Positions 41,663-50,101 of a DNA stretch of 64,000 nt are shown in pieces (position 1 is the first letter of the stretch; every line of letters starts with the position of its first letter). This stretch comes from Amycolatopsis coloradensis (GTDB lineage Bacteria; Actinomycetota; Actinomycetes; Mycobacteriales; Pseudonocardiaceae), in assembly GCF_037997115.1 (NCBI RefSeq), contig NZ_CP150484.1, forward strand, positions 5,372,400 to 5,436,399, in the 5' to 3' direction. A program made the translations under genes and the position numbers. Below the pieces are notes generated by a model that was not told the origin of the DNA, did no database searches, and worked only from the letters and a program-made list of their open reading frames with translations.

Positions 41663-42562
41663 TCACCAACAGAATGACAGCATCGCGTCGACGAACGGGG
41701 TCCGCTCGCCCCGCTCGAGCGGGCGCATCACGAACAGCGGCGCGAGCGCGGCACACCACGCGCGCACTCGTCCGGCGTCGAAACCCGGCAGATGCGGCGC
41801 GATCGCGTCGAAACCGTCTTCGAGCGTTCCGCCGTCACGCATCGGCAACGTGACCCAGTCGGCCAGATCGAAGGACGGGTCGCCGACGCTCGGCCGCGGG
41901 TCGATCGCGACCGCTCCTCGTCCGGGCCCGCCGTCGAGGACATTGCCCGGATGCAGGTCCCCGTGCACGATCGCGTTCCTGCCCCCGCCGGTCGCGAGTT
42001 CGAGCGCCCGCAGCCGCGCGCGATCGAGCGTCTCCAGCGAGAGCGTGGCCTCGGCCACCGAGCCGCGCAGCCCCCGCTCGGCGAGCCGGTACATGAAGAC
42101 GACACGGTCTTCCAGCGGCGGGAAATCCGACGGCGGGGTGACCGAGTGGATCTGGATCAGCAGGTCGCCGACCTCGGCCCACGGGATGTTCGCCCCCGCC
42201 TCCAGCAGCTGCGTGCCTGGGTCGATGCCCTCCAGCAGGATCGCCCCGGCGGCGAGTTCCGTGTCGAGCACCTGCACGACCCGCGAACAGCCGTCCCACG
42301 CCCGCAACGCGGCGGCTTCCGATTCGGCGATCGTGCGGTCCGGGGTCAGCTTGAGGACCTTCGTCAGGCCGTCGTCCCCGTGGCAGATCAAGGTCCGGCC
42401 GGTGTTGCCCGGTTTGGCGTCGACGACGGTGAGCCCCCACCGCGCGGCCAACCGCTCCACGAGGGCGGGCAGCTCGTCACACCACGTCGCGACGTCCTCG
42501 CCGAATCGCGTGATCAGACGCGCGCGGGCCTGCTCGTCCAGAACCTTCAGAACAGCGGCCAC
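41663..42562 (-). CDS. Aminoglycoside/hydroxyurea phosphotransferase-like kinase
   Basis: A 299-residue protein-kinase-fold enzyme of the APH(6)/hydroxyurea kinase type: KPGNTGRTLICHGDDGLTKVLKLTPDRTIAESEAAALRAWDG (nucleotide-binding lobe), NAIVHGDLHPGNVL (catalytic loop, Asp near 202) and VAIDPRPSVGDPSFDLADW (Mg ligand). Characterised members inactivate streptomycin or hydroxyurea by phosphorylation; the substrate here is unknown. It overlaps the SCO1664-family gene by 16 bp, so it is coupled to that conserved operon. Confidence 0.83.
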   Translation of the reverse strand: MAAVLKVLDEQARARLITRFGEDVATWCDELPALVERLAARWGLTVVDAKPGNTGRTLICHGDDGLTKVLKLTPDRTIAESEAAALRAWDGCSRVVQVLDTELAAGAILLEGIDPGTQLLEAGANIPWAEVGDLLIQIHSVTPPSDFPPLEDRVVFMYRLAERGLRGSVAEATLSLETLDRARLRALELATGGGRNAIVHGDLHPGNVLDGGPGRGAVAIDPRPSVGDPSFDLADWVTLPMRDGGTLEDGFDAIAPHLPGFDAGRVRAWCAALAPLFVMRPLERGERTPFVDAMLSFCW

Positions 42563-43329
42563 GGGATGGCGCGCCAGTCGTCGCCGGGCTCAGGGAAGAC
42601 CCCCTCCGCCAGAAGCAGTTCGGTCCGTTCGGCCAGCGCGCGGATCTCGAAGCCGGTGAGGTGCTCGCCGAGCGCGTCCCCGAGTTCCCCGTCCAACCGC
42701 TCGCGAAGGCCGTGGAGCTTGCCGACCTCGTCATCGGTCAGCCGCTCGCCGATCCAGCCCCAGAGCACCGTCCGCAGCTTCGGGTCGGTGTGCAGGCAGA
42801 TCCCGTGATCCACGCCGTAGATCCGGCCGTCGGCACCGGCGAGCACGTGGCCGCCCTTGCGGTCGGTGTTGTTGACCACGATGTCGAGCACGGCCAGCTC
42901 CCGCATGCCCTGCCGGTCCGCGTGCGCGAGTACCGCGGGTTCGCCGTCGCGATCGTGCGCGTGGAGCACGACACGCCAGTCTTCCGGCAGGCTCTCCGGC
43001 GACCGGACGTCGACGAGCTCCTCGTCGGTGGTCTCGATCCACAGCTGCACCATGCCGGGCCCGAACGGCCCGTCGCGCAGCACCGTGGGCGGGATCGCGC
43101 CCAGTCCGGAGGCTTCGGCGACCATGGCCGTCGCGACCTCGCGGCCCGCGAGCGTCCCGTCCGGGAAGTCCCACAGCGGCCGCTCACCGGAAACCGGCTT
43201 GTACACGACGTTCCCGGTGACGCCGTCGAGCTCGATCGTGCAGAAGAGCGTGACGTTGGAGGCGTCGACGAGCCTGCCTTCGACGTCGATCTTGCCGCGC
43301 GTCACCAGCTCCCGAGAAGACTCCTCCAC
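42547..43329 (-). CDS. SCO1664-family protein (PI3/4-kinase-like fold)
   Basis: A 260-residue protein: GRLVDASNVTLFCTIELDGVTGNVVYKPVSGERPLWDFPDGTLAGREVATAMVAEASGLGAIPPTVLRDGPFGPGMVQLW, then LDIVVNNTDRKGGHVLAGADGRIYGVDHGICLHTDPKLRTVLWGW. The NNTDRKGGHV and GVDHGICL motifs look like a kinase catalytic loop (DRKxxH) and Mg-binding Asp. The family is near-universal in actinobacteria and is normally found beside DUF3090, as here (4 bp gap). Confidence 0.88.
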   Translation of the reverse strand: MEESSRELVTRGKIDVEGRLVDASNVTLFCTIELDGVTGNVVYKPVSGERPLWDFPDGTLAGREVATAMVAEASGLGAIPPTVLRDGPFGPGMVQLWIETTDEELVDVRSPESLPEDWRVVLHAHDRDGEPAVLAHADRQGMRELAVLDIVVNNTDRKGGHVLAGADGRIYGVDHGICLHTDPKLRTVLWGWIGERLTDDEVGKLHGLRERLDGELGDALGEHLTGFEIRALAERTELLLAEGVFPEPGDDWRAIPWPLF

Positions 43330-43333
43330 CTCG

Positions 43334-43909
43334 TCAGTCCTCGAGGACGTCGACGTCGCGCCGGTACCCGTTCTGGCGCGGGCAGATGTGGCCCGCCGGG
43401 TCGAGCGGTTCCGCGCAGAGCGGGCACGGCTTGCGGCCGGCGTTGACCACCCGGTCCGCTCGTTCCGCGAACGCGCGCGCCGCGCCAGGACTCAGGAAGA
43501 CGCGCACGGCGTCCGGCCCCTCTTCGGTGTCGTCCAGCACGACCGTTTCGTCCACCTCGCCCTCCGTCATCGCGAGCAGCTCGATCACGACGGCTTTGCT
43601 CTCGGCGTCCCAGCCGAGTCCCATCGTGCCGACGCGGAACTCCTCCTCGACCGGAACGGTCAAGGGGTCGACGTCGAGGAGCTCGTCGGGCGCGTCGTCC
43701 GGTACATCCGCTCCGAACCGGCTGGCGACCTCTTCCAGCAGCGAGGTGAGCCTCTCGGCCAAGACCACCACCTGCTGTTTTTCGATCGTCACACTGATCG
43801 TGCGGACGTCCTCGGACGCCTGGAGGTAGAACGTGCGGTCGCCGGGCTCACCGACGGTTCCTGCGACGAACCGGTCGGGCTGGCGGAAGACGTGGATTAC
43901 GCGAGACAT
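43334..43909 (-). CDS. DUF3090-family protein with C-terminal zinc ribbon
   Basis: A 191-residue protein: MSRVIHVFRQPDRFVAGTVGEPGDRTFYLQASEDVRTISVTIEKQQVVVLAERLTSLLEEVASRF, a central beta domain (VGTMGLGWDAESKAVVIELLAMTEG), and a C-terminal ribbon CPLCAEPLDPAGHICPRQNGY (C-x2-C...H-x-C). DUF3090 is an actinobacterial conserved protein, often near mycothiol genes; function unknown. Start ATG 43909 has AAAGGTG upstream. It is the first gene of the operon running to 41663. Confidence 0.9.
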   Translation of the reverse strand: MSRVIHVFRQPDRFVAGTVGEPGDRTFYLQASEDVRTISVTIEKQQVVVLAERLTSLLEEVASRFGADVPDDAPDELLDVDPLTVPVEEEFRVGTMGLGWDAESKAVVIELLAMTEGEVDETVVLDDTEEGPDAVRVFLSPGAARAFAERADRVVNAGRKPCPLCAEPLDPAGHICPRQNGYRRDVDVLED

Positions 43910-44030
43910 GGCACCTTTGACACTAGGCCACGGCCCCATGATCGGCATCCGCCGCCCCAAGGTTCAGCCCAGGGCGAAACCGCCGCGCCCCAGACCGTCA
44001 TGGGCAAAGGGCCGAACCTAGTCTTCAATC

Positions 44031-45971
44031 GTGGTTGAGATCGCCCCTTACGGCACCTGGACGTCTCCCCTGTCGGCCGCCGCTGTCGCGGCCTCGGGAG
44101 TCAGCGCGCAATGGCTCGATACCGTGGGAAACGAGGTCTGGTGGGCCGAAGCGAGAACCGGTGAAGGCGGCCGCGTGACCCTCGTGCGGTCCCGCGCCGA
44201 CGGCACGGTCGAAGACGTCCTCCCCGCTCCGTGGAGCGTCCGGAACCGGGTCCACGAATACGGCGGCCGGCCCTGGCTCGTCCTCGGTGACGTCCTGGTC
44301 TTCACCCACTGGGCGGATCAGCGCGTCTACCGCCGCGACCTGACCACCGGCGAGACGACACCGCTGACCCCGGAACCGGCGACCCGGCACCAGATCCGCT
44401 ACAGCGACCTCAGGCCCGGCCTCACCGGCGAAGTGTGGCTGGTTCGCGAACGCAGCACCGGCCCCCGTCGCGTCGACATCGCCCGGGATCTCCTCGCGGT
44501 GCCCCTCGACGGCGGCCCGGAACGGGTTCTGACGGCGAGCCATCACTTCCTCACCGCGCCGCAGCTTTCGCCAGGCGGCGCACGCGCGGCGTGGATCGGC
44601 TGGAACCACCCCGCGATGCCTTGGGACGGCACCGAACTGTGCGTCGCCGAACTCGACGAGGACGGGGCGTTCGGCCCGCACCGTGTGCTCGCCGGTGCGG
44701 CCGGCATCTCCGTCTGCCAGGTCGAATGGGAGTCGGCGGACAGCCTGCTGGCGTTGCTCGACCCGGACGGCTGGTGGAACCTGCACCGCGTCGGACTCGA
44801 CGGCGGCATCACGAACCTCGCCCCGGCCGAACAGGAGATCGGCGGCGCGCAGTGGAAACTCGGCACGCGCTGGTTCACCCCGCTCGGCGACGGCAGGTTC
44901 GCCGTCATCGCGTCGGGCAGGCTCGCCGTCCTCGACGAAGCGACGCGGGAAGTGACCCCGGTGGCGGCCGCCGCCGATCTGACCGCGTGGTCCACCAACG
45001 GGTTCGCCATCCACGAAGGCGACATCGTCGGCGTCGCGGCGGGGCCGAAGCGCGAAGGTGCCGTCGTGAAAGTCGGTCTCGACAGCGAAACGGTGACCGA
45101 ACTCGCCTCGGCACCTGAACCGCCCTCTCCCGCCTACCTGTCGACGCCCGTCGAACGGACCTTCAAGACCGACGACGGCGATCGGATCCCCGCCTTCGTC
45201 TACCTTCCCGCCAACGACGACTTCGCCGCTCCGGACGGGGAACTGCCGCCGTTGCTCGTGTACCCGCACGGCGGGCCGACCGGCCGGGACAGCGCGGTGC
45301 TCGACTACGAGATCGCCTACTTCACCAGCCGCGGGATCGCCGTCGTCACGGTGAACTACGGCGGCTCGACCGGCTACGGACGCGCTTATCGCGAGCGGCT
45401 GCGGGAACAGTGGGGCGTCGTCGACGTGGCCGACTGCGTCACCGTCGCCGAAGCCCTCGCCGCCGAAGGCACCGTCGACGGCGACAGGCTGGCCATCCGC
45501 GGCGGCAGCGCGGGCGGGTACACCTCCGCCGCCTCGCTGACCACCACCACGACCTACCGCGCGGGCACCGTGATGTACCCGATCCTCGACCTCACGCAGT
45601 GGACCGGCGACGGCGGTGAGACGCACGACTTCGAGTCCCGCTACCTCGACGGGCTGATCGGGCCGCTGCCCGACGCCGCACAGCGCTACCGGGACCGGTC
45701 GCCGATCAACAACACGGGCACCCTCGCCGGCCCGCTGCTGTTCCTGCAGGGGCTGGAGGACGAGATCTGCCCGCCCGAACAGGCTGACCGGTTCGTTGCC
45801 GGACTGGAAGGGCGCGGCATCGAGCACGCCTACCTCAGGTTCGAGGGCGAGCAGCACGGTTTCCGGAAGGCGGAGACGATCGTGACCGCGCTCGAAGCGG
45901 AGTTGTCGTTCTACGGTCAAGTCCTCGGCTTCGAGACACCCGGCGTGCCGAAACTCCGACTGAGCCGATGA
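44031..45971 (+). CDS. S9-family (prolyl oligopeptidase-type) peptidase
   Basis: A 646-residue protein: an N-terminal beta-propeller (about 1-370) and a C-terminal alpha/beta-hydrolase with oxyanion VYPHGGPTGRD, nucleophile Ser in IRGGSAGGYTS near 493, Asp in LQGLEDEICPP and His in EGEQHGFRK. It resembles acylaminoacyl or dipeptidyl peptidases; no signal peptide, so cytosolic. GTG 44031 follows TAGTCT (44019-44024) with no ribosome binding site, so it is probably leaderless. It overlaps the LD-carboxypeptidase start by ATGA. Confidence 0.92.
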   Translation: MVEIAPYGTWTSPLSAAAVAASGVSAQWLDTVGNEVWWAEARTGEGGRVTLVRSRADGTVEDVLPAPWSVRNRVHEYGGRPWLVLGDVLVFTHWADQRVYRRDLTTGETTPLTPEPATRHQIRYSDLRPGLTGEVWLVRERSTGPRRVDIARDLLAVPLDGGPERVLTASHHFLTAPQLSPGGARAAWIGWNHPAMPWDGTELCVAELDEDGAFGPHRVLAGAAGISVCQVEWESADSLLALLDPDGWWNLHRVGLDGGITNLAPAEQEIGGAQWKLGTRWFTPLGDGRFAVIASGRLAVLDEATREVTPVAAAADLTAWSTNGFAIHEGDIVGVAAGPKREGAVVKVGLDSETVTELASAPEPPSPAYLSTPVERTFKTDDGDRIPAFVYLPANDDFAAPDGELPPLLVYPHGGPTGRDSAVLDYEIAYFTSRGIAVVTVNYGGSTGYGRAYRERLREQWGVVDVADCVTVAEALAAEGTVDGDRLAIRGGSAGGYTSAASLTTTTTYRAGTVMYPILDLTQWTGDGGETHDFESRYLDGLIGPLPDAAQRYRDRSPINNTGTLAGPLLFLQGLEDEICPPEQADRFVAGLEGRGIEHAYLRFEGEQHGFRKAETIVTALEAELSFYGQVLGFETPGVPKLRLSR

Positions 45972-46855
45972 GGCCACCGAAGACACGGCCGGGTGACACG
46001 ATCGCCCTTGTCGCCCCGGCGGGGCCGGTCCCGCCGGACCTCGTCGAGAAGGCCCTGCCGGTGCTCCGCGGCTGGGGCGTCGATGTCCATGTCGGTGAAT
46101 GCGTCCGCGCGACCTCCACCGGCTATCTGTCCGCCTCCGACGAGGCGCGGGCCGCCGAGTTCACCCGCGCCTGGCTGGACCCGGGAGTCACCTGCGTCCT
46201 GGCCGCACGCGGCGGTTACGGCTCGCAGCGGATGCTCGACCTGCTCGACTGGACGGCGCTCAAGGCGGCCGGGTCCAAGACGTTCGCCGGGTCGAGCGAC
46301 GTCACCGCGCTGCACCGGGCGGTGAACGTCCACTTGGGACTGGAGACGCTGTTCTCCCCGATGCCCGCGACCACCCTCTTCGACGCGGTGGCCGCCGAAC
46401 ACCTGCGGCTGTCGTTGTTCGAGCCGGAGAGCGTGCGGCTGATCGCCTCGCCGACGGCGTCGCCGCTGGTGCCGGGCACCGCGACCGGGACGCTCACCGG
46501 CGGCAACCTCGCCCTCCTGACCTCAGGCCTCGGCGGGCCTGAGCAGGGCACCGGGCGTGACGCGCTCGTACTGCTGGAGGACGTCACCGAGAGTCCCTAC
46601 CGGATCGACCGGATGCTCACCCAGCTGCTGCGTTCCGGCTGGCTCGACGGCGTCCGAGGATTCGTGCTGGGCTCATGGAAGTCCTGCGGTGATCCGGAGG
46701 CGGTCCGAGCCCTGATGTTCGACCGCCTCGGCCCCCTCGGCGTGCCGATCGCCTGGGACTTCGGCGTCGGGCACGTGCCGGCGTCGCCGACCATCCCCCT
46801 CGGCGCGCGGGCCACCCTCGACGCCGACGCGGGTACGCTCCTGACTTTGCCATAA
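45968..46855 (+). CDS. LD-carboxypeptidase (S66 family)
   Basis: A 295-residue protein with the S66 order of motifs: RPGDTIALVAPAGPV at the N-terminus, GGYGSQRMLD, nucleophile Ser in FAGSSDVTALH near 116, Glu in LLEDVTESPYRIDRML near 200, and His in DFGVGHVPASPTIPLG near 270. The family trims the L,D bond of murein tetrapeptides in recycling, or self-immunity peptides. It has no signal peptide, suggesting cytosolic recycling. Co-translated with the S9 peptidase, a peptide-processing pair. Confidence 0.92.
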   Translation: MRPPKTRPGDTIALVAPAGPVPPDLVEKALPVLRGWGVDVHVGECVRATSTGYLSASDEARAAEFTRAWLDPGVTCVLAARGGYGSQRMLDLLDWTALKAAGSKTFAGSSDVTALHRAVNVHLGLETLFSPMPATTLFDAVAAEHLRLSLFEPESVRLIASPTASPLVPGTATGTLTGGNLALLTSGLGGPEQGTGRDALVLLEDVTESPYRIDRMLTQLLRSGWLDGVRGFVLGSWKSCGDPEAVRALMFDRLGPLGVPIAWDFGVGHVPASPTIPLGARATLDADAGTLLTLP

Positions 46856-46903
46856 CGGCAACGGAACTTGCGGTATCGGCCGAGGCGGAGGCATCTTGCG
46901 GTC

Positions 46904-47527
46904 ATGGATTCCACACAGCAGTTCTGGGAAGACTTCTACCGGGACAAGGATCAGGTCTGGAGCGGGAAGGCGAACCCGATCCTGGTGAACGAGGTCGCCG
47001 CGCTCACGCCGGGGACGGCGCTCGATCTCGGCTGCGGCGAGGGCGGCGACGCCATCTGGCTCACCCAGCAGGGCTGGCGGGTCACCGCCGTCGACATCTC
47101 GGACGTCGCGCTCAAGCGTGCCGCCGAGCACGCGGCCGAGGCCGGCGTCGAGGGCATCGTCTGGGAACGCCACGACCTGGCGAAGTCGTTTCCGGCAGGA
47201 CGCTTCGACCTCGTCTCCGCACAGTTCTTCCACTCCCCCGTCGCCGAGGACGGCGAGCGGGACAAGGCACTCCGCCGCGCCGCCGAAGCGGTCGCGCCGG
47301 GCGGCACGCTGGTGGTGGCAGGCCACGCGGGCTGGCCGACGTGGATGGAAGAGCCGCCGCACAAGCACGCCCACTTCCCGACGACGGCCGAGGTCCTCGA
47401 AACGCTGGCGCTGGCCGACGGCGAATGGACCGTGGAGCGGCAGGATCTGATCACCCACGACTTCCCGGGACCGGAAGGACAGCAGGGAACGCGTTCGGAC
47501 AACGTGCTCCGCGTGCGCCGCGCCTAG
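46904..47527 (+). CDS. Class I SAM-dependent methyltransferase
   Basis: A 207-residue Rossmann methyltransferase: motif I ALDLGCGEGGDAIWLTQQGWRVTAVDISDVALKRA near 40-75, then FDLVSAQFFHSP and the motif III-like LRRAAEAVAPGGTLVVAGH. It resembles the thiopurine/tellurite-type or UbiE-like small methyltransferases; substrate unknown. The start at 46904 (MDSTQQFW) has a GGCGGAGG tract 12 nt upstream. An independent unit 48 bp after the LD-carboxypeptidase. Confidence 0.88.
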   Translation: MDSTQQFWEDFYRDKDQVWSGKANPILVNEVAALTPGTALDLGCGEGGDAIWLTQQGWRVTAVDISDVALKRAAEHAAEAGVEGIVWERHDLAKSFPAGRFDLVSAQFFHSPVAEDGERDKALRRAAEAVAPGGTLVVAGHAGWPTWMEEPPHKHAHFPTTAEVLETLALADGEWTVERQDLITHDFPGPEGQQGTRSDNVLRVRRA

Positions 47528-47541
47528 GTACCGTCTGCGAC

Positions 47542-47958
47542 ATGCGGATGACGCGTGCCGAAGCCAGGTCACGATTCGAAGGCGAGCGGATAGCGAGGCT
47601 GGCGACGACGGGTTCGGACGGCGTGCCCCATGTGGTGCCGGTGACGTTCGTTCTCGAAGGCGACTCGGTGGCGTTCGCGATCGACCACAAGCCCAAGAGC
47701 ACGACGGCGTTGCGGCGGCTGAAGAACATCGCGGAGAACCCCGCGGTCAGTTTTCTGACCGACCACTACGACGAGGACTGGGCCGGACTGTGGTGGGCTC
47801 GGGCCGACGGTGTCGCCCGGATGCTGACTGATCCCGACGAGCAGGCGCTACCGGCGCGCCTGCTGCGGGACAAGTATCCGCAGTACGAGGCGCAGCCTCC
47901 TCCGCATGTCGTGGTGACCACGCTCGTTCACTCATGGAGTGGGTGGCGTGCTTCCTGA
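47542..47958 (+). CDS. PPOX-class F420-dependent oxidoreductase-like protein
   Basis: A 138-residue split-barrel protein: EARSRFEGERIARLATTGSDGVPHVVPVTFVLEGDSVAFAIDHKPKSTTALRRLKNIAENPAVSFLTDHYDEDWAGLWWARADGVARM. It matches the actinobacterial F420-linked PPOX group (TIGR03668 type). It would bind F420 or a flavin through the split barrel; substrate unknown. TACCGT at 47529-47534 is 7 nt before the ATG with no ribosome binding site, suggesting a leaderless transcript. A very strong terminator follows. Confidence 0.88.
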   Translation: MRMTRAEARSRFEGERIARLATTGSDGVPHVVPVTFVLEGDSVAFAIDHKPKSTTALRRLKNIAENPAVSFLTDHYDEDWAGLWWARADGVARMLTDPDEQALPARLLRDKYPQYEAQPPPHVVVTTLVHSWSGWRAS

Positions 47959-47964
47959 GCTTTT

Positions 47965-47995
47965 GGCCTTGTTGCCGTTTTACGGCAACAAGGCC
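47965..47995. terminator. Strong terminator after the PPOX gene
   Basis: GGCCTTGTTGCCGT (47965-47978), loop TTT, ACGGCAACAAGGCC (47982-47995) form a perfect 14-bp stem 6 bp after the stop, preceded by TTTT. Confidence 0.92.
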
Positions 47996-48006
47996 TTCAC
48001 CATGCC

Positions 48007-48022
48007 GTATATGTCGTTATAC
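48007..48022. repeat. Motif GTATA-TGTCGT-TATAC, second intergenic copy
   Basis: This is the same motif as at 18758-18773, embedded in a nearly identical 23-bp context (48004-48026). It lies right after the terminator and before a cluster of hairpins. Confidence 0.6.
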
Positions 48023-48051
48023 ATTTTGGTGAGACTCCTTGGGGACCCCGG

Positions 48052-48139
48052 GGGCCGTGAAGGTGCCCTTCACGGCCCGCTTGAGCGTCTCAGGAGTCAC
48101 AACCTTCACTCCAGAGCACGTGAAGGCTCCCTTCACGTG
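48052..48139. repeat. Two GTGAAGG/CCTTCAC hairpins
   Basis: GGGCCGTGAAGG (48052-48063), loop TGC, CCTTCACGGCCC (48067-48078) and CACGTGAAGG (48117-48126), loop CTC, CCTTCACGTG (48130-48139). Both use the same GTGAAGG core as the hairpins at 38722 and 10243 and the ends of the dispersed repeat. Confidence 0.8.
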
Positions 48140-48188
48140 GCTCAGCTGAGGAAACTCGCCCTTCACGATCGCCAGGCCCTCACCTGAC

Positions 48189-48514
48189 GTCCGTGAAGGC
48201 CTCCTTCCCTACCTTCAGGGTCAGGGTCCCGGCGAAGTCGCCTAAACGCTGGCCGGTGCCGTTCTTGGTGATTCGAACTGGACCTCCCGAACGGGGCCGA
48301 ATGACAGCGGCCCTGAACCGACGATGTCCACAAAGGACGCCAGAAGACAGATGAATATCCGTTTTATGCTTATCTGTACGGGTTTGACCGAGGTCGTGAG
48401 TGATCAGGACGGTTCTAACCCTCCTTCATCACTCACGACCACTTCGCAAAACGCCCGAATCGGGCACGGTCACCCCGAAAGCGTCCCCTGTGGACAGTCG
48501 AGAAGTGTCAGGCC
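48189..48514. repeat. Intergenic repeat element, copy B
   Basis: This matches 9830-10152 in the same orientation over about 325 bp with scattered substitutions and small indels. It begins at the same CGTCCGTGAAGGCCTCCTT boundary and ends at GAAGTGTCAGGCC, 10 bp before the mptB stop. It lacks the right-hand portion (10153-10234) that closes copy A with an inverted end. The stretch 47996-48524 has no convincing gene. Confidence 0.85.
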
Positions 48515-48524
48515 ACCGTGACGG

Positions 48525-50087
48525 TCAGCACGAGCGTGGAGCCTCGGCAGGCAGGAACTGCTCCACCGGCTTCCCCCGCCAAGCGGCGACGATCCCCAGC
48601 GGATCCGGCCGCAGCAGCGAAGCGGCCGCGTACACGCTCGCCGCGACGACGCCCGCCATGAACCACCAGTCGTACAGCGCCTGCTCCCCCGTCGGGTAGT
48701 AGACCAGCGTCACGAACACCGACACCGCGACGACGACCGCGAGATTACGGCGGCGCCATTCGAACGCGGAAAGAACGACGAAACCCCAGGTCAGGTACCA
48801 CGGCAACGAGGGCGGCGGGACGATCGCACCGGCCAGCAGCACGATCGCCATCCGGTGGATCGCCGGGTAGCCGCCGTCGCGGGCGAGCCACCACTGCCAG
48901 CCGGCGAAGACGAACAGGCCGACCATCGCGATCGCGCGGAACACCGTGACGAACGGCGAGACCTCGACGTCGATCACCAGGTTCACCAGCGAGTAGAAGA
49001 TCTCACCGATCCCCGTCGGGAAGTTCATCCAGTTCGCGATCAGCGTCGGCGCCTTGAGACCGGTCAGCCAGCCGAGGTTGACCGAGCCGAGCGACAGCCA
49101 GGTGCCGGCGACGAACACCGGCAGGAAGATCCCGACCGACGCGGCGCCCGCGCGGAAGAAGTTGACCACCTTCCGGTCGCCGGGCAGGTGGTTCGCCCAC
49201 ACCCAGACCAGGAACGGCAGCGCCCACGCCGCGGTGGGCTTGATCAGCATGCCGATGGTGACCAGGACGATCGCGACGACGTGCTTGCGCTCCAGCGCGG
49301 CCAGCACGCCGACGGTGAGGAAGCCCAGCATCAGCAGGTCGTTGTGCGGTCCGCCGACCAAGTGGATCACCGTCATCGGGCTGGCGATGGCGAGCCACAA
49401 CGTGATCGGCAGTTTGCCACCGAGGTGCTTGACCAGCCGCGGCAGCGACCACAGCATCCCGACCAGGCCGAGCATCAGGACCAGCCGGGTCGCGATGACG
49501 CCGGCGATCATGTCGTTGCCGGTGACCGAGACGATCCCCTTGGCGACCAGCAGGAACAGCGGGCCATACGGCGCGGGCGTGGTCTGCCACAGCGGATGGA
49601 CGTTCTGCACGACGTCCGGCAGTACGGCCAGTTCGGCCGGGCCGTTGGCGTACGGGTCGAGCCCATTGAGCAGCTGCGCGCCCTGCGCGAGGTAGGAGAA
49701 GACGTCGCGGGTGAACAGCGGCGGCGAGACCAGCAGCGGCGCCATCCAGCAGGCGGCGGCGATGACGATCGGACGGCTGCCGATCCGGCCCGCGAGCGCG
49801 TAGCGCCCCAAACGGACCCACGCCCAGATGATCAGCGCGAAGCCCGTGTAGAGCATCACGTTGGCCAAGATGCGGCCATGGCCGTAGCGGATCCACGACA
49901 GCGGTCCGTGCCCCAGGATCGGGTCACGGATGAGAATTCCACCGGCGCCGAGCGCCGCCAGCATCAGCAGCGTGCTGCCTATGGTTCCCATCGCGATGGT
50001 GCGGTACGGGAACCGGGAAGGCACCCGGAGCCGCTCGCCGAGGGAACCGGCCGAGGGCGTCTGCTGGGGGTCTGTAGTGGTCGCCAT
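48525..50087 (-). CDS. mptB: Alpha-1,6-mannopyranosyltransferase, MptB-like
   Basis: A 520-residue GT-C polytopic membrane enzyme with about 13 helices. The first extracytoplasmic loop has PPLFTRDVFSYLAQGAQLLNGLDPYANGP, with acidic residues as in GT-C catalytic sites, and TTPAPYGPLF. The pattern matches actinobacterial MptA/MptB, which extend the lipomannan alpha-1,6-mannan backbone from polyprenyl-phosphomannose. It starts 14 bp after the peptide ABC ATPase stop on the same strand, with no clear ribosome binding site, so it may be read from the ABC operon. Confidence 0.85.
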   Translation of the reverse strand: MATTTDPQQTPSAGSLGERLRVPSRFPYRTIAMGTIGSTLLMLAALGAGGILIRDPILGHGPLSWIRYGHGRILANVMLYTGFALIIWAWVRLGRYALAGRIGSRPIVIAAACWMAPLLVSPPLFTRDVFSYLAQGAQLLNGLDPYANGPAELAVLPDVVQNVHPLWQTTPAPYGPLFLLVAKGIVSVTGNDMIAGVIATRLVLMLGLVGMLWSLPRLVKHLGGKLPITLWLAIASPMTVIHLVGGPHNDLLMLGFLTVGVLAALERKHVVAIVLVTIGMLIKPTAAWALPFLVWVWANHLPGDRKVVNFFRAGAASVGIFLPVFVAGTWLSLGSVNLGWLTGLKAPTLIANWMNFPTGIGEIFYSLVNLVIDVEVSPFVTVFRAIAMVGLFVFAGWQWWLARDGGYPAIHRMAIVLLAGAIVPPPSLPWYLTWGFVVLSAFEWRRRNLAVVVAVSVFVTLVYYPTGEQALYDWWFMAGVVAASVYAAASLLRPDPLGIVAAWRGKPVEQFLPAEAPRSC

Positions 50088-50101
50088 TTCGAGATTGGAG
50101 G

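Noticed and set aside
44025-45986. A 653-residue minus-strand frame opposite the S9 peptidase
   Set aside because: High-GC shadow; the plus-strand peptidase has all catalytic motifs.
48052-48139. CRISPR array in the hairpin cluster
   Set aside because: Repeats are hairpins of differing length with irregular spacing; no cas genes.
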